Of a stretch of 64,000 bases of DNA, positions 43,714-52,321 are shown piece by piece (the stretch's first letter is position 1; each line of letters begins with the position of its first letter). The notes beneath the pieces are model-generated. The model was not told where the DNA came from. It searched no databases and saw only the letters and a program-made list of their open reading frames with translations. This stretch comes from SAR202 cluster bacterium bin87. Lineage in GTDB: Bacteria; Chloroflexota; Dehalococcoidia; Lucifugimonadales; UBA3495. Location of the stretch: assembly GCA_002238825.1 (NCBI GenBank), contig MPNC01000002.1, positions 177,180 through 241,179 on the forward strand. Direction: 5' to 3'. The position numbers and the translations under genes were made by a program.

Positions 43714-44529
43714 TCAGGCGTCCAGGTAGGCGAAGGATGCGGCCAGGTTCTCGAAAACCGCGTCGTGCGGGGGGATTTCCATCACGGCCGGGCCGTCATA
43801 GGCCTTGCCCTGCAGGATCCGGCGCATGGCGCGACAGTCGAGGTCACCATCGTCAACGCTGCCGATGGCGACACCGTCGCGGGCCTGCTTGAAGTGGACG
43901 ATCTTGATGTAATCAGCAGGGAGGGCCGCCAATTCGTCCAACGGTAGGGTGTCCGGATGGCGACGCAGTTGGTTGGTTGGGTCGGGGCAAAGTCCGAGAT
44001 ACTGCCCTTCGGCCTCGGTCAGTTGAGCTCGGGCCTCGCTGACCAGCAGGGCCATCGAGCGCAGCGGCTGGCCCGAGTTTTCCATCGAGAAGATAACGCC
44101 CTGACGGGCAGCCTCACGCACCAGGGGAACAATCCGCCCGGCTGCCTCGGCGACATCATCAGCCGTCTCCCAAGGCGTATCGGACGCTCCGGGATCGACG
44201 GTGCGCAGGTGGGGCGAACCGCCGCCCACCAGACGCGCTGCTTCCAGCTGGGACTGGTAGAGCCCTCCCTCTGGATCAATGTCGGTGGTGATACACGGCA
44301 GCGCGACCGCCAGGTCGAACGTGAGATCGGGGAACCGGACCACCACGTCGGCGAGGGAGGTCAGGTTCGGACGCCAGTCCTGGCCTTCGCCAGATTCCGC
44401 GAGACCCAGGCAGGTCTGGCGCAGTTCGATATGGCGCGCGCCGTGATCCTGGGCGGTGGCGATGAGATCGGCAAGGTCAGCGTCGTCGAGTTGGTTGCGC
44501 CAGGAATTGGTAATTGCGCCGTAGATCAT
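43714..44529 (-). CDS. Sugar phosphate isomerase/epimerase-like TIM-barrel protein
   Basis: A 271-residue AP-endonuclease-2-like (xylose-isomerase-like) barrel. The start MIYGAITNSWRN, HIELRQTC, MENSGQP, CPDPTNQL, IKIVHFKQA and VMEIPPHDAVFE give the expected succession of strand-end acidic and His residues that bind a divalent metal. The start at 44529 is preferred over 44550 because the family begins at this strand. The substrate is unknown. It is 62 nt upstream of argH in the same direction. Confidence 0.82.
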   Translation of the reverse strand: MIYGAITNSWRNQLDDADLADLIATAQDHGARHIELRQTCLGLAESGEGQDWRPNLTSLADVVVRFPDLTFDLAVALPCITTDIDPEGGLYQSQLEAARLVGGGSPHLRTVDPGASDTPWETADDVAEAAGRIVPLVREAARQGVIFSMENSGQPLRSMALLVSEARAQLTEAEGQYLGLCPDPTNQLRRHPDTLPLDELAALPADYIKIVHFKQARDGVAIGSVDDGDLDCRAMRRILQGKAYDGPAVMEIPPHDAVFENLAASFAYLDA

Positions 44530-44688
44530 GGTGGTCTGTCTCCCTCGCAATTTGGCGTCGGTAGCCGTGGCCCGGAATCATTGCTGACGGGCGATCGATG
44601 CATCGCCAGCCGAAACTATACCGCAGCAAGGGATTGCGCTCAACAGCGCGTCTGCTGACACTTGCGCCGGCGAACTCAAAAATCGCTA

Positions 44689-44697
44689 TGCTAGAAT
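44689..44697 (+). promoter_or_regulatory. Extended -10 promoter for the pterin dehydratase gene
   Basis: TGCTAGAAT (TAGAAT at 44692-44697 with TG in front) within CTATGCTAGAAT, the same context as the rpmB promoter. It is 45 nt upstream of the start codon. Confidence 0.5.
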
Positions 44698-44742
44698 TAC
44701 GATGCGAACAAATGCCCACCAAAATCAGCAGGAGGCTATCCG

Positions 44743-45102
44743 ATGGCCGAGTTGTACAGCGAACGATGCACCGCCTGCCGGCGCGATTCTCCCCACGTCA
44801 CCGAAGCGGAGGTCGCGGAATTGCACCCGGCGGTAAACGATTGGTCATTGGTTGACGAATCGGGGATTCCGAAGCTGGACCGGCAGTTCAAGTTCCGGAA
44901 TTTCGTTCAGGCGCTGGAATTCACCAATGCGCTGGGCGAGCTGGCGGAATCTGAGGGGCACCATCCCCGGCTGACCACCGAATGGGGCCGGGTCAGCGTA
45001 ACCTGGTGGACGCACAAGATCCGCAACCTGCACCGTAACGATTTCATCATGGCCGCGAAGACGGACCAACTGTACGCGGAGCACGCGCCGGCGGAAGGGT
45101 AA
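44743..45102 (+). CDS. phhB: Pterin-4a-carbinolamine dehydratase
   Basis: A 119-residue protein of the PCD/DCoH family that dehydrates 4a-hydroxytetrahydropterin. The active-site block EGHHPRLTTEWGRVSVTWWTH is unmistakable, followed by LHRNDFIMAAKTDQLY. An unusual N-terminal CTACRRD knuckle precedes the domain. GGAGG lies 9 nt upstream of the ATG. No aromatic amino-acid hydroxylase is in the window, so the enzyme may support pterin cofactors generally. Confidence 0.93.
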   Translation: MAELYSERCTACRRDSPHVTEAEVAELHPAVNDWSLVDESGIPKLDRQFKFRNFVQALEFTNALGELAESEGHHPRLTTEWGRVSVTWWTHKIRNLHRNDFIMAAKTDQLYAEHAPAEG

Positions 45103-45136
45103 GCAAGAAAGTCGACCAAATTTTTCCGAGCGAACG

Positions 45137-45619
45137 ATGGACTCTAACACTCGCAAAGAAAGGTTCTCATTAGCGTACATCGGCGCTGTGGCATCGCACG
45201 CAGACTGTGAAGTTGTTGAACCGAAGGTGGACCGCGGCAGTGTCGACGGCATGCTCAAGAGAGCAAGTATCACGGAGCTGATCGGATTCCAAGCTAAGGC
45301 AACGTCTCGGGATCTAATTTCCTCGTCTGCTGATCACATAAATTTCCCGCTGCCCGTAACCGATTATGACAACCTTCGAAACGCAGGGCGTCCATTCATT
45401 CTGGTCGTTGTCCTGCTGCCGGACAAAGAGAGCCAATGGCTATCGCAAAGCAACGAAGAACTTTGCTTACGATATTGCGGGTACTGGCTCTCGCTTGAAG
45501 GTCGGTCAGGAGTGACGAACACTAGCACTGTGACAGTGCGTCTCCCTTTGGCAAACAGGTTCGGCAGCGTTCAACTCGGTACCTTAATGGACCGGGCCGC
45601 ATCAGGGTCCTCGCTATGA
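45137..45619 (+). CDS. DUF4365 protein (predicted PD-(D/E)XK-like nuclease)
   Basis: A 160-residue DUF4365 protein: KERFSLAYIGAVASHADCEV, then EPKVDRGSVDGMLKR, ITELIGFQAKATSRD and FPLPVTDYDNLRN. The Asp37 and Gln52-x-Lys54 arrangement fits the nuclease-like core proposed for this family. It is short compared with multidomain DUF4365 proteins. Base composition is visibly lower in GC than its neighbours. It overlaps the next gene by ATGA, forming a two-gene unit. DUF4365 often appears in mobile defence contexts, so a defence or toxin role is plausible but unproven. Confidence 0.78.
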   Translation: MDSNTRKERFSLAYIGAVASHADCEVVEPKVDRGSVDGMLKRASITELIGFQAKATSRDLISSSADHINFPLPVTDYDNLRNAGRPFILVVVLLPDKESQWLSQSNEELCLRYCGYWLSLEGRSGVTNTSTVTVRLPLANRFGSVQLGTLMDRAASGSSL

Positions 45620-46743
45620 TAGTAGAAATCCGTGACACGGCAGCGTTGTCGTCATTGACCACGCTAAATTTGCGGGCGTATTTGCAGTCACGTGACTGGA
45701 ACAATGTTGGCCGCTGGGGTAATCGTGCAACAGTTCACAGCAAAGCGAGTGGAGGCCGCACGTGGGAAATTTTGATACCTTTAAGTGATGCGATCAGTGA
45801 TTACGCTGAGTTCATGGGAGAAGCGATCGGCACTTTAGCTACCGCGGAACAACGATCCGAACTGGACGTGTTTAATGACGTGACCGGCGCTGGTGCAGAT
45901 GTCATTCGCATAACCTCTCTCAACGGTATGGGTAAGGAACCCCTGTCCTTGCGACAAAGTGCAGACATGCTTAGAGATGCGAATGACCTGTTGTCGGCAG
46001 CCGCAAGGGCCGTGACCAAACCACAGGCTGCTTACCGTGGTAGCCTGAGTTCCGAAATCGCTGAATATTTGAGCAGGATCAGGCCGCTGCCAGGCTATTA
46101 CCAAGGCTACGGATTGACCCTGCATTCGCCGGTTACGCCTGGGATCGGACCACAACCGGACTTAGGCGATGACGATTTGTACGCACCATTCCCAAGACGC
46201 GCCACCATTCGCCTTTCAGAAGCTTTGCAGTCAGCGAATTTGGCGGTCAATGAAGCTTCCGCGACAAGTTCGTTGGACACCTTTGAACAGGCAGTATCGG
46301 ATGGAGTCAGTGCCAACCTATGCGACGCAGTAGCCAAACTGGCCAAAAACGGCCATGGCGTAGAGATCGGCGTTGGTTGGGCGATGGTGCGATCGGCGAA
46401 AGGCTCTAGCTCAAATGTGCGCTTCACCAACAATTCTGCCGGTATTTTGGAGGAGGCAGCGAGGCATTTCCGTCAGAGATTACCTTCATTCGACGAACGA
46501 GTTACAGCCATTGTGGTGAGATTGGACAGAGAACCTGACGAATTTGACGGACGAGCGACCATTAGGCCAATTGGAGATGATCTCCCGCCACGAATGCAGG
46601 TCGAATTTGAGCCGGTTTCTTACAACGCGGTCATTAGTGCTTTCCAGAATCGCTCATTATTGACTCTGGACGGCGACATCTTTCCGGTCGCCAACGGTCA
46701 CCAACTGCGCAATCCAAGAAATATAGCAATAACGGCCGAATGA
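45616..46743 (+). CDS. Unknown protein coupled to the DUF4365 gene
   Basis: I do not recognise this 375-residue protein. It has no signal peptide or membrane span and looks alpha/beta, with blocks LNLRAYLQSRDWNNVGRWG, VHSKASGGRTWEILIPLSD, TIRLSEALQSANLA and a C-terminal VIRLDREPDEF-like VVRLDREPDEFDGRATIRPI. The start overlaps the DUF4365 stop by 4 nt. Like that gene it has lower GC (lines at about 47-53% against 65-68% just downstream), which suggests the pair arrived together by transfer. It may be the sensor, partner or antidote of the nuclease-like protein. Confidence 0.75.
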   Translation: MIVEIRDTAALSSLTTLNLRAYLQSRDWNNVGRWGNRATVHSKASGGRTWEILIPLSDAISDYAEFMGEAIGTLATAEQRSELDVFNDVTGAGADVIRITSLNGMGKEPLSLRQSADMLRDANDLLSAAARAVTKPQAAYRGSLSSEIAEYLSRIRPLPGYYQGYGLTLHSPVTPGIGPQPDLGDDDLYAPFPRRATIRLSEALQSANLAVNEASATSSLDTFEQAVSDGVSANLCDAVAKLAKNGHGVEIGVGWAMVRSAKGSSSNVRFTNNSAGILEEAARHFRQRLPSFDERVTAIVVRLDREPDEFDGRATIRPIGDDLPPRMQVEFEPVSYNAVISAFQNRSLLTLDGDIFPVANGHQLRNPRNIAITAE

Positions 46744-46771
46744 ATCGGCCAGTTCCGATGGGAGTTACCGT

Positions 46772-47794
46772 ATGCGAGTTGTTTATTCCCTGCGATCACG
46801 AGACCTCAACGCCGTTGCCGCCGAGGCAGCGTGGGCGGAGTCCATGGGCTACGACGGCGTTTCCACTAACGAGACGGCCCACGATCCCTTCCTGCCGCTG
46901 GCCGTGGCCGCCACGTCGACCAGTCGCGTCACCCTGGAAACGCACGTCGCAATCGCCTTCCCCAGGTCTCCCATGGTCGTGGCCAACACGGCGCGCGATC
47001 TGCAGGACAACAGCGGCGGGCGGTTCCGCCTTGGCCTGGGCACACAGGTGAAAGGCCACATCGAGCGCAGGTTCTCCACCCGCTGGACCGGGTCCGCCGG
47101 GCCCCGTCTGCGGGAATATGTCCAATCGTTGCACGCCATCTGGAACTGCTGGGACACCGGCAGCAACCTGGAGTATGCGGGAGACTTCTACCAGTTCTCG
47201 CTGATGACGCCGTTTTTCAGTCCGGGACCCAGCGAGTATCCTCATCCGGAGATCTACACCGCAGCGGTCAATGGATACAACTGCCTGGTGGCCGGAGAGT
47301 GCAGCGACGGACTGATGCTGCACAGCCTGGTGTCTCCAGAGTACGTGCGGCAGGTTGTACAGCCCAACGTCGCCGAGGGCGCCCGTCGCGCCGGCCGCAA
47401 TGCCGAGGATGTATCCGTGGTCGGCGGGGGGTTCATCGTCACCGGGCCGAACCGGAACGCCATCGCCGAGGCCGCCGAGGAGACCAAACGCCGCATCGCC
47501 TTCTACTCGTCTACGCGAACCTATTTCCCGGTTCTGGAGTGCCACGGGTTCGAGGACATCGGCCGACAGTTGCACGTCATGTCGCGAGAGGGCAAATGGG
47601 ACGAAATGGGCGATCTGGTCCCAGATGAGATGCTCAACGCCTTCGCCATCATTGGCGAGTACGACGAGATCTCCGGCATGTTCAAGGAGCGGTACGGCGG
47701 GCTGGTGGACGAGACGCACTTCTCCATCCAAACCTCCAATGACGCGGAGCAGGGGCAGTTGCGACGTATAGTCCGGGAGTTGCAGGAGCAGTAG
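46772..47794 (+). CDS. LLM-class (F420/flavin-dependent luciferase-like) oxidoreductase
   Basis: A 340-residue luciferase-like monooxygenase-fold protein. WAESMGYDGVSTNETAHDPFLPLAVAA, TLETHVAIAFPRSPMVVA and GRFRLGLGTQVKGHIERRF are typical of the TIGR03617-like branch, in which F420 is the expected cofactor. It is cytoplasmic. It starts 28 nt after the unknown gene of the DUF4365 pair, but its high GC content shows it belongs to the resident genome. Confidence 0.88.
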   Translation: MRVVYSLRSRDLNAVAAEAAWAESMGYDGVSTNETAHDPFLPLAVAATSTSRVTLETHVAIAFPRSPMVVANTARDLQDNSGGRFRLGLGTQVKGHIERRFSTRWTGSAGPRLREYVQSLHAIWNCWDTGSNLEYAGDFYQFSLMTPFFSPGPSEYPHPEIYTAAVNGYNCLVAGECSDGLMLHSLVSPEYVRQVVQPNVAEGARRAGRNAEDVSVVGGGFIVTGPNRNAIAEAAEETKRRIAFYSSTRTYFPVLECHGFEDIGRQLHVMSREGKWDEMGDLVPDEMLNAFAIIGEYDEISGMFKERYGGLVDETHFSIQTSNDAEQGQLRRIVRELQEQ

Positions 47795-47803
47795 GGTTCT
47801 TCG

Positions 47804-48589
47804 ATGGACGAGGCGCCGGCGGTCCCATCACTGGATCCGACGCGGTTCAAGCTGGGCAGCGAATCAGAGCAAGCCTACCGGCTGAAATGGGAAGCCTGGG
47901 AATGGCTTTACGCTGAAGCACGTTGCCGGTGCATCGGTCTCGAAGTGAGGCTGCAGGGCCCGTGGGGCTCGGTGGTGGACGTAGTGGGAGTGGGACCATC
48001 CAATACGATCTACGTCGTCGAGGTTAAGGCGTCACGGTCGGATTTCGCCCGAGACAACCACTCCGAAGCGGACATTGACCGCCTGCGGCAGCGTCAGGAT
48101 GCATTGGACCGGCGCATTACATTGACCCGTGCCCCGGGTTACCGCTCCTCGAACGGCGACGCAAGTCGGCTGGAACAGGAAGCCGAGCGATTGCGCGAGC
48201 GGCTGGCCACAGTCTCGACCAAATTCCACGACGGGCGTTTCCTGAGCATCGCCGACTACCACTACATCATGGCGCCGCAAGGCGTGGTGCTGGCGGAAAT
48301 GGTCCCACCCGGATGGGGTCTGCTGGGGCCGGGTCCCAGCGAAATTGTCGAGGCCCCGGCCAAAGCGATCCGCAAGAACACCGGCATCGTTTCCAACGTG
48401 CTGCGCGCCATCGCCCGCGCGAATACCACCGCCATGATGCGGGCGCATGGTGTCAAATTTGGTTCAGCCGGGCCTGCGTTTCCTCATTCCGTTGACCGCG
48501 CCGTTGGGGCCGAAGCAACCCCGGCGACAATTGAAAGCACGCCTGTTGAATTTGCCATGGAGGAAGAACATGCCGGAAATCACCATTGA
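47804..48589 (+). CDS. MmcB-like PD-(D/E)XK nuclease-fold protein
   Basis: A 261-residue protein whose N-terminal half has a restriction-endonuclease-like core: SVVDVVGVGPSNTIYVVEVKASRSDFARD, with Asp and Glu-x-Lys in the expected positions, as in the MmcB DNA-repair family and related VRR-type proteins. A coiled coil (about 105-135) separates it from a second segment with YHYIMAPQGVVL, and the C-terminal 60 residues are low complexity. It overlaps the isochorismatase-like gene by 20 nt. Confidence 0.68.
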   Translation: MDEAPAVPSLDPTRFKLGSESEQAYRLKWEAWEWLYAEARCRCIGLEVRLQGPWGSVVDVVGVGPSNTIYVVEVKASRSDFARDNHSEADIDRLRQRQDALDRRITLTRAPGYRSSNGDASRLEQEAERLRERLATVSTKFHDGRFLSIADYHYIMAPQGVVLAEMVPPGWGLLGPGPSEIVEAPAKAIRKNTGIVSNVLRAIARANTTAMMRAHGVKFGSAGPAFPHSVDRAVGAEATPATIESTPVEFAMEEEHAGNHH

Positions 48590-49172
48590 CCCCACGAACA
48601 CAGCGCTGCTGATTCAGGACATGCAGAACGAGTTGATCAAGGGCGGCGGGATGCCGGTCCAACCTCTGTCAGGCTCGGAAATCATTGCCAACAGCGCCCG
48701 CCTGCTGGAAAAAGCCCGGTCGTCAGGCATGGCGGTCATCTTCGTGGTGGTGAACCGCCGGCCCGACCGTCGGGACGCTCCACGGCCTCCTTTCGGAGCG
48801 CCGGCCACCGCCGCCGATTCGGGTCCCCGGCTGACCGCGGGAACCCACGACGCCGACGTGGTCGAAGAACTCTCCCCACGCCCAGAGGACCCGGTCGTCA
48901 TCAAGCACACAACAAGCCCGTTCAACACTTCCGACATCGAGGTCTATCTCCGACGGTTCGGGATAACCACGCTTATCCTGACGGGATACTCGACCACCGG
49001 AGTCGTGGAAGGATCACTGCGGGACGCCCGGGACAAGGACTACGACTGCATCGTGGTTCGGGATTGCTGCGCCGCCGGCACGCCCACCGAACATGACGTG
49101 TGCATGGACATCATCTTCCCACGCATGGCCTGGGTGGCGACGGCGGACGAGGTGATCGCGGCCATCGTCTAG
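48570..49172 (+). CDS. Isochorismatase-family protein lacking the catalytic cysteine
   Basis: A 200-residue cysteine-hydrolase-fold protein. Asp17 (LLIQDMQNE) and Lys112 (VVIKHTTSPF) of the usual Asp-Lys-Cys triad are present. The motif TGYSTTGVVEGSLRDA aligns with TGxxTxxCVxxTxRxA, but the nucleophile Cys is Val145. It therefore cannot use the standard amidohydrolase mechanism; isochorismatase-type vinyl-ether chemistry or a non-enzymatic role is possible. GGAGG lies 6 nt upstream of the ATG, inside the end of the previous gene. Confidence 0.82.
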   Translation: MPEITIDPTNTALLIQDMQNELIKGGGMPVQPLSGSEIIANSARLLEKARSSGMAVIFVVVNRRPDRRDAPRPPFGAPATAADSGPRLTAGTHDADVVEELSPRPEDPVVIKHTTSPFNTSDIEVYLRRFGITTLILTGYSTTGVVEGSLRDARDKDYDCIVVRDCCAAGTPTEHDVCMDIIFPRMAWVATADEVIAAIV

Positions 49173-49175
49173 CCC

Positions 49176-49862
49176 CTAACCTCCCGGCCTCGGTGTCCGG
49201 TCTTCGAGCTCGTACCAGTACACCTGGCCGTTATCGATAAGGTTCTGGATCTCCCGGTCGTTACGGATGCTGGCGACGGCCGGGTGGGCAGGATCCCCGG
49301 TGAACCGGGTCAGGAAGCCAGCGTTGCGGATGGCGCGGCCTGTGTCACGCCCGTCCGCGGTGTAAGAGACTTCCATCGCGATGTAATGGGTAGCCCCATC
49401 CCCGTCGGTGGCTTCGATAACCAGGTCGGCGAGGCGGAAGCTGCGCAGTTCTCCGGTTTCCAGATCGATAGTGTCGTTGCTGGTTACCATCGCGAGCAAA
49501 TCGCTGATACTGAGTGTTCTGACAAATTTATAACCCATGTCGTGAGCGATACCCTCAGCATCTCTAACGGTTTTGCTAATGGCATGGGTGTCTTTCATCT
49601 CGGAAATATCGCCCTCCATCCTCGCAAAACGTCGGTCAGTTCGGGCCATAAAGCCTTGCACCGAGGTGTTGAATTAGTGCTGCCCCTCGTTGAACTGACG
49701 CTGCTCGTCTATGGACTGCTCGGTTCTCGCCGCGAACCGGTCAAACCGGGCCGGCAGGCTCATCAGCTCCTCGGTAAGTATTTCCCTCCGGACCGCCTCT
49801 CTCCACTCCGGGTTATCCCGGAGCGCACGCAGCAGATCCTCAGATGTATTGATCGTCACCAC
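49176..49862 (-). pseudogene. Coiled-coil/nuclease-like protein interrupted by an in-frame TAA
   Basis: Two open pieces, 49862-49674 and 49673-49176, lie in the same frame and are separated only by a TAA (49674-49676). Read through, the sequence runs ...RQFNEGQH-stop-FNTSVQGFMARTDRRF..., a continuous coiled coil joining the N-terminal LRDNPEWREAVRREILTEEL to a C-terminal domain with LVIEATDGDGATHYIAMEVSYTADGRD. This layout is common in Chloroflexota and cyanobacterial proteins with a C-terminal nuclease-like fold. CAA to TAA (one transition) would explain it. The distal half could restart at GTG 49661 but has no ribosome binding site. Confidence 0.7.
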
Positions 49863-49905
49863 GGCAGTTTCTCGACGGGTCCATTATACGGCGTCCGGTC
49901 GACGC

Positions 49906-50718
49906 CTAACGATTCAGCAGCCACCATTCGTCGGTACCGAGGTTGAAGTCGATGCGCCGGAAACCTTCGGCGAAGGGCACTCCACAGCGTTCGCCCTGGA
50001 GACGGCAGCCCTCGGTCATGCGGTCCAGGCGCTGGGAGCGGGTGCGGGCGCTGATCTGTGACGCGTGCTGGCTCAGGGCTTCGGCCTTGCGGTGGATGTG
50101 CTCCTCGGTTATGGAGATAAAGGTGTCCGGCCGCTCCGAACCCCACAACAGCGCCTCCCTAACCCGGTGCGGCTCCAGTCCTTCCTCTTCGATCTGCTCC
50201 GGAAAATCCTGCCAGCTCCAGGCATACGAGAACGCGGCGTCCAACGCCGCCTGACCGCTGTGACGGTGGTCACGATGAGTGTGCGAGGTGACCCGGTAGG
50301 GGTCGATACCGAAAACCACCTCGGGTTTGTGCCGCCGAATTTCGCGGACGACCTGCCCTCGATAGGCGTGGGTGTCTTCCAGCTCACCGTCGCCGTAACG
50401 GAGGAACACCACCTCCGCGACTCCGAGCACGTCGGCGGCGTTTTGCTGCTCGATTTCCCGCGTTGCAGCCAGCGACTCGGGCGTGAACGAGCGGTCGCCG
50501 GTGCCTTTGTTGCCGTTGGTGCACATGAGGATGACCACCTTGGTCCCGGACTCGGCGATCCATTTGGCCATGGTGGCTCCGCACCCGCCCTCGGCGTCGT
50601 CGGGATGGGGGGTAACTACCAGGGCGCTGCTTGGCGCTTCAGTCATCACTCTAGGCTCCGGGGCGTACTCCTGATTGGGGTATCCCCAGCCGTCGATTCC
50701 GTGCGGTCTGCTGGTCAT
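49906..50718 (-). CDS. PIG-L family deacetylase
   Basis: A 270-residue LmbE/PIG-L zinc-dependent N-deacetylase. The zinc site is in VVTPHPDDAEGGCG (His and Asp-Asp) and the later His in THRDHRHSG; MCTNGNKGTGD and VFLRYGDGEL follow. Family members deacetylate N-acetylglucosaminyl conjugates, such as in mycothiol, bacillithiol or glycolipid synthesis. The partner glycosyltransferase is not in the window. Standalone, with the ATG at 50718. Confidence 0.92.
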   Translation of the reverse strand: MTSRPHGIDGWGYPNQEYAPEPRVMTEAPSSALVVTPHPDDAEGGCGATMAKWIAESGTKVVILMCTNGNKGTGDRSFTPESLAATREIEQQNAADVLGVAEVVFLRYGDGELEDTHAYRGQVVREIRRHKPEVVFGIDPYRVTSHTHRDHRHSGQAALDAAFSYAWSWQDFPEQIEEEGLEPHRVREALLWGSERPDTFISITEEHIHRKAEALSQHASQISARTRSQRLDRMTEGCRLQGERCGVPFAEGFRRIDFNLGTDEWWLLNR

Positions 50719-50746
50719 ACTGGCGCTCCCTCGTGCTGGAATGGGT

Positions 50747-50770
50747 AGGGGCGAATGATTATTCGCCCCT
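50747..50770. repeat. Palindromic hairpin of the GGGGCGAA family
   Basis: AGGGGCGAAT pairs with ATTCGCCCCT around a 4-nt centre, between the PIG-L start and the aldehyde dehydrogenase end. The arm is shared with the hairpin at 41590-41611. It may act as the terminator of the aldehyde dehydrogenase gene. Confidence 0.7.
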
Positions 50771-50812
50771 GAGTGGTCTGGGTCCGGGTTTTTCGGCGCG
50801 AACGCGCCTGCG

Positions 50813-52231
50813 CTAGCCCCCGAGGTGGAACACGACCATCTTGAGCTCGGTCATTTCCTCGATGGCGTAGGCGGGACCTTCCTTCCCCATACCGCTGTCC
50901 TTGAGCCCACCGTAAGGCATGACGTCGGCGCGCCACCCTGGGGAGGAATTGATATGCAGGTTGCCCGAATGAACTTCCTGGGCAAACTTCATTGCCCAGT
51001 CCACGTTCTGGGTGAAGATACCTGCCGACAGCCCGAAGCGGGTGTCGTTGGCCTTGGCGATGGCGTCATCGATGTCGTCGAACGCGCTGACCGCGACCGC
51101 AGGACCAAACAGTTCTTCGCGGGAAATCAGCATTTCCGGACGCGCATCCGCCACTACGGTGGCCGTGTGCATTGTCCCTTCGCGCCCACCGCCGGCGATG
51201 ACCCGGGCGCCCTGACTCACGGCTTCAGCAATCCAGCCTTCGACACGCTCGGCGTCGGTTTGGCGGATCATCGGACCCATCTTCACGTCTTCGTCGAAGG
51301 GGTTGCCGACGCTGAACTCCTGCGTGGGTTTGACCAGCGCGTCGAGCAGGTCGGCGTATATGGTGCGCGCAGCGAAGACGCGCTGCGTGGAGATGCAGAC
51401 CTGGCCGGCATTGGCGAAGCCGCTGGAAACCGTGGCGGCCGCCACCTTCTCGATGTCGGCGTCAGACATGATGATCAGGGGGCTGTTGGACCCCAGTTCC
51501 ATCGTCACCTTCTTGATGCCAGCATTGCGGCAGATCTGGTCGCCCACCTCCATGCTGCCGGTGAACGTGATCTTGCGGACGTCGGAAGAACCCGTGATGG
51601 CGTCACCAATCTCCGCGCCGGAGCCGGTGATGGTCTGGATGGCTTCTCCGGGCAGTCCGGCTTCCAGTAGTATCTCGGTCAGCTTCAAAGCGGACAGCGG
51701 AGTGTCGCCGGCGGGCTTGAGGATGACGGCGTTGCCGCCCGCCAGGGCGGGCCCCACCTTGTGGCACACCAGGTTGAGCGGGAAGTTGAACGGCGCGATG
51801 GCTGCCACAACGCCCACGGGTACGCGGATGGTGAAGCCGAACTGATTGACGACCCCGGGAGCCGAGTCCAGCGGGACCGTTTCACCATGCAGGCGCTTGG
51901 CTTCTTCAGCCGACAGCGTGATGGTCTGGATGGCGCGCTGGACCTCAACGCGGCCTTCGGCAATGACCTTGCCCTCTTCCCGGGTTATGGTCTCCGCCAG
52001 GTCGTCAGCGCGTTCTTCCATGAGGTCGGCGGCGCGCTTGAGGATCGTATATCGTCGGTGGGAAGGCAGCTTGGCCATCACCGCGGCGCCGCGCACGGCG
52101 CTGGCGATGGCGGCCTGCACGTCGGCCGCCGAACCGCGCGGGACGGTATCGAACGCTGACTGATCGAAGGGATTGATGACGGGCATCTTTTCATCGCGGT
52201 CGACCCACTCGCCGCAGATGTACATGCGCAT
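50813..52231 (-). CDS. Aldehyde dehydrogenase family protein
   Basis: A 472-residue NAD(P)-dependent aldehyde dehydrogenase. The cofactor fold has IAPFNFPLNLVCHKVGPALA and FTGSMEVGDQI; the catalytic Glu is in VTMELGSNSPLI and the nucleophile Cys in NAGQVCISTQR. C-terminal EELFGPAVAV and MPYGGLKDSGMGKEGPAYA complete the signature, in the style of lactaldehyde/succinate semialdehyde dehydrogenases. The ATG at 52231 is preferred (MRMYICGEWVD). Substrate not predictable. Confidence 0.95.
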   Translation of the reverse strand: MRMYICGEWVDRDEKMPVINPFDQSAFDTVPRGSAADVQAAIASAVRGAAVMAKLPSHRRYTILKRAADLMEERADDLAETITREEGKVIAEGRVEVQRAIQTITLSAEEAKRLHGETVPLDSAPGVVNQFGFTIRVPVGVVAAIAPFNFPLNLVCHKVGPALAGGNAVILKPAGDTPLSALKLTEILLEAGLPGEAIQTITGSGAEIGDAITGSSDVRKITFTGSMEVGDQICRNAGIKKVTMELGSNSPLIIMSDADIEKVAAATVSSGFANAGQVCISTQRVFAARTIYADLLDALVKPTQEFSVGNPFDEDVKMGPMIRQTDAERVEGWIAEAVSQGARVIAGGGREGTMHTATVVADARPEMLISREELFGPAVAVSAFDDIDDAIAKANDTRFGLSAGIFTQNVDWAMKFAQEVHSGNLHINSSPGWRADVMPYGGLKDSGMGKEGPAYAIEEMTELKMVVFHLGG

Positions 52232-52321
52232 GGCGAAACTCCTAATACGAGAATCGGAATAAAGGCGCCGACGCACTTCTCACGGCAGCGGCCATAATTG
52301 TACTACACGAGCCGGGGCCGA

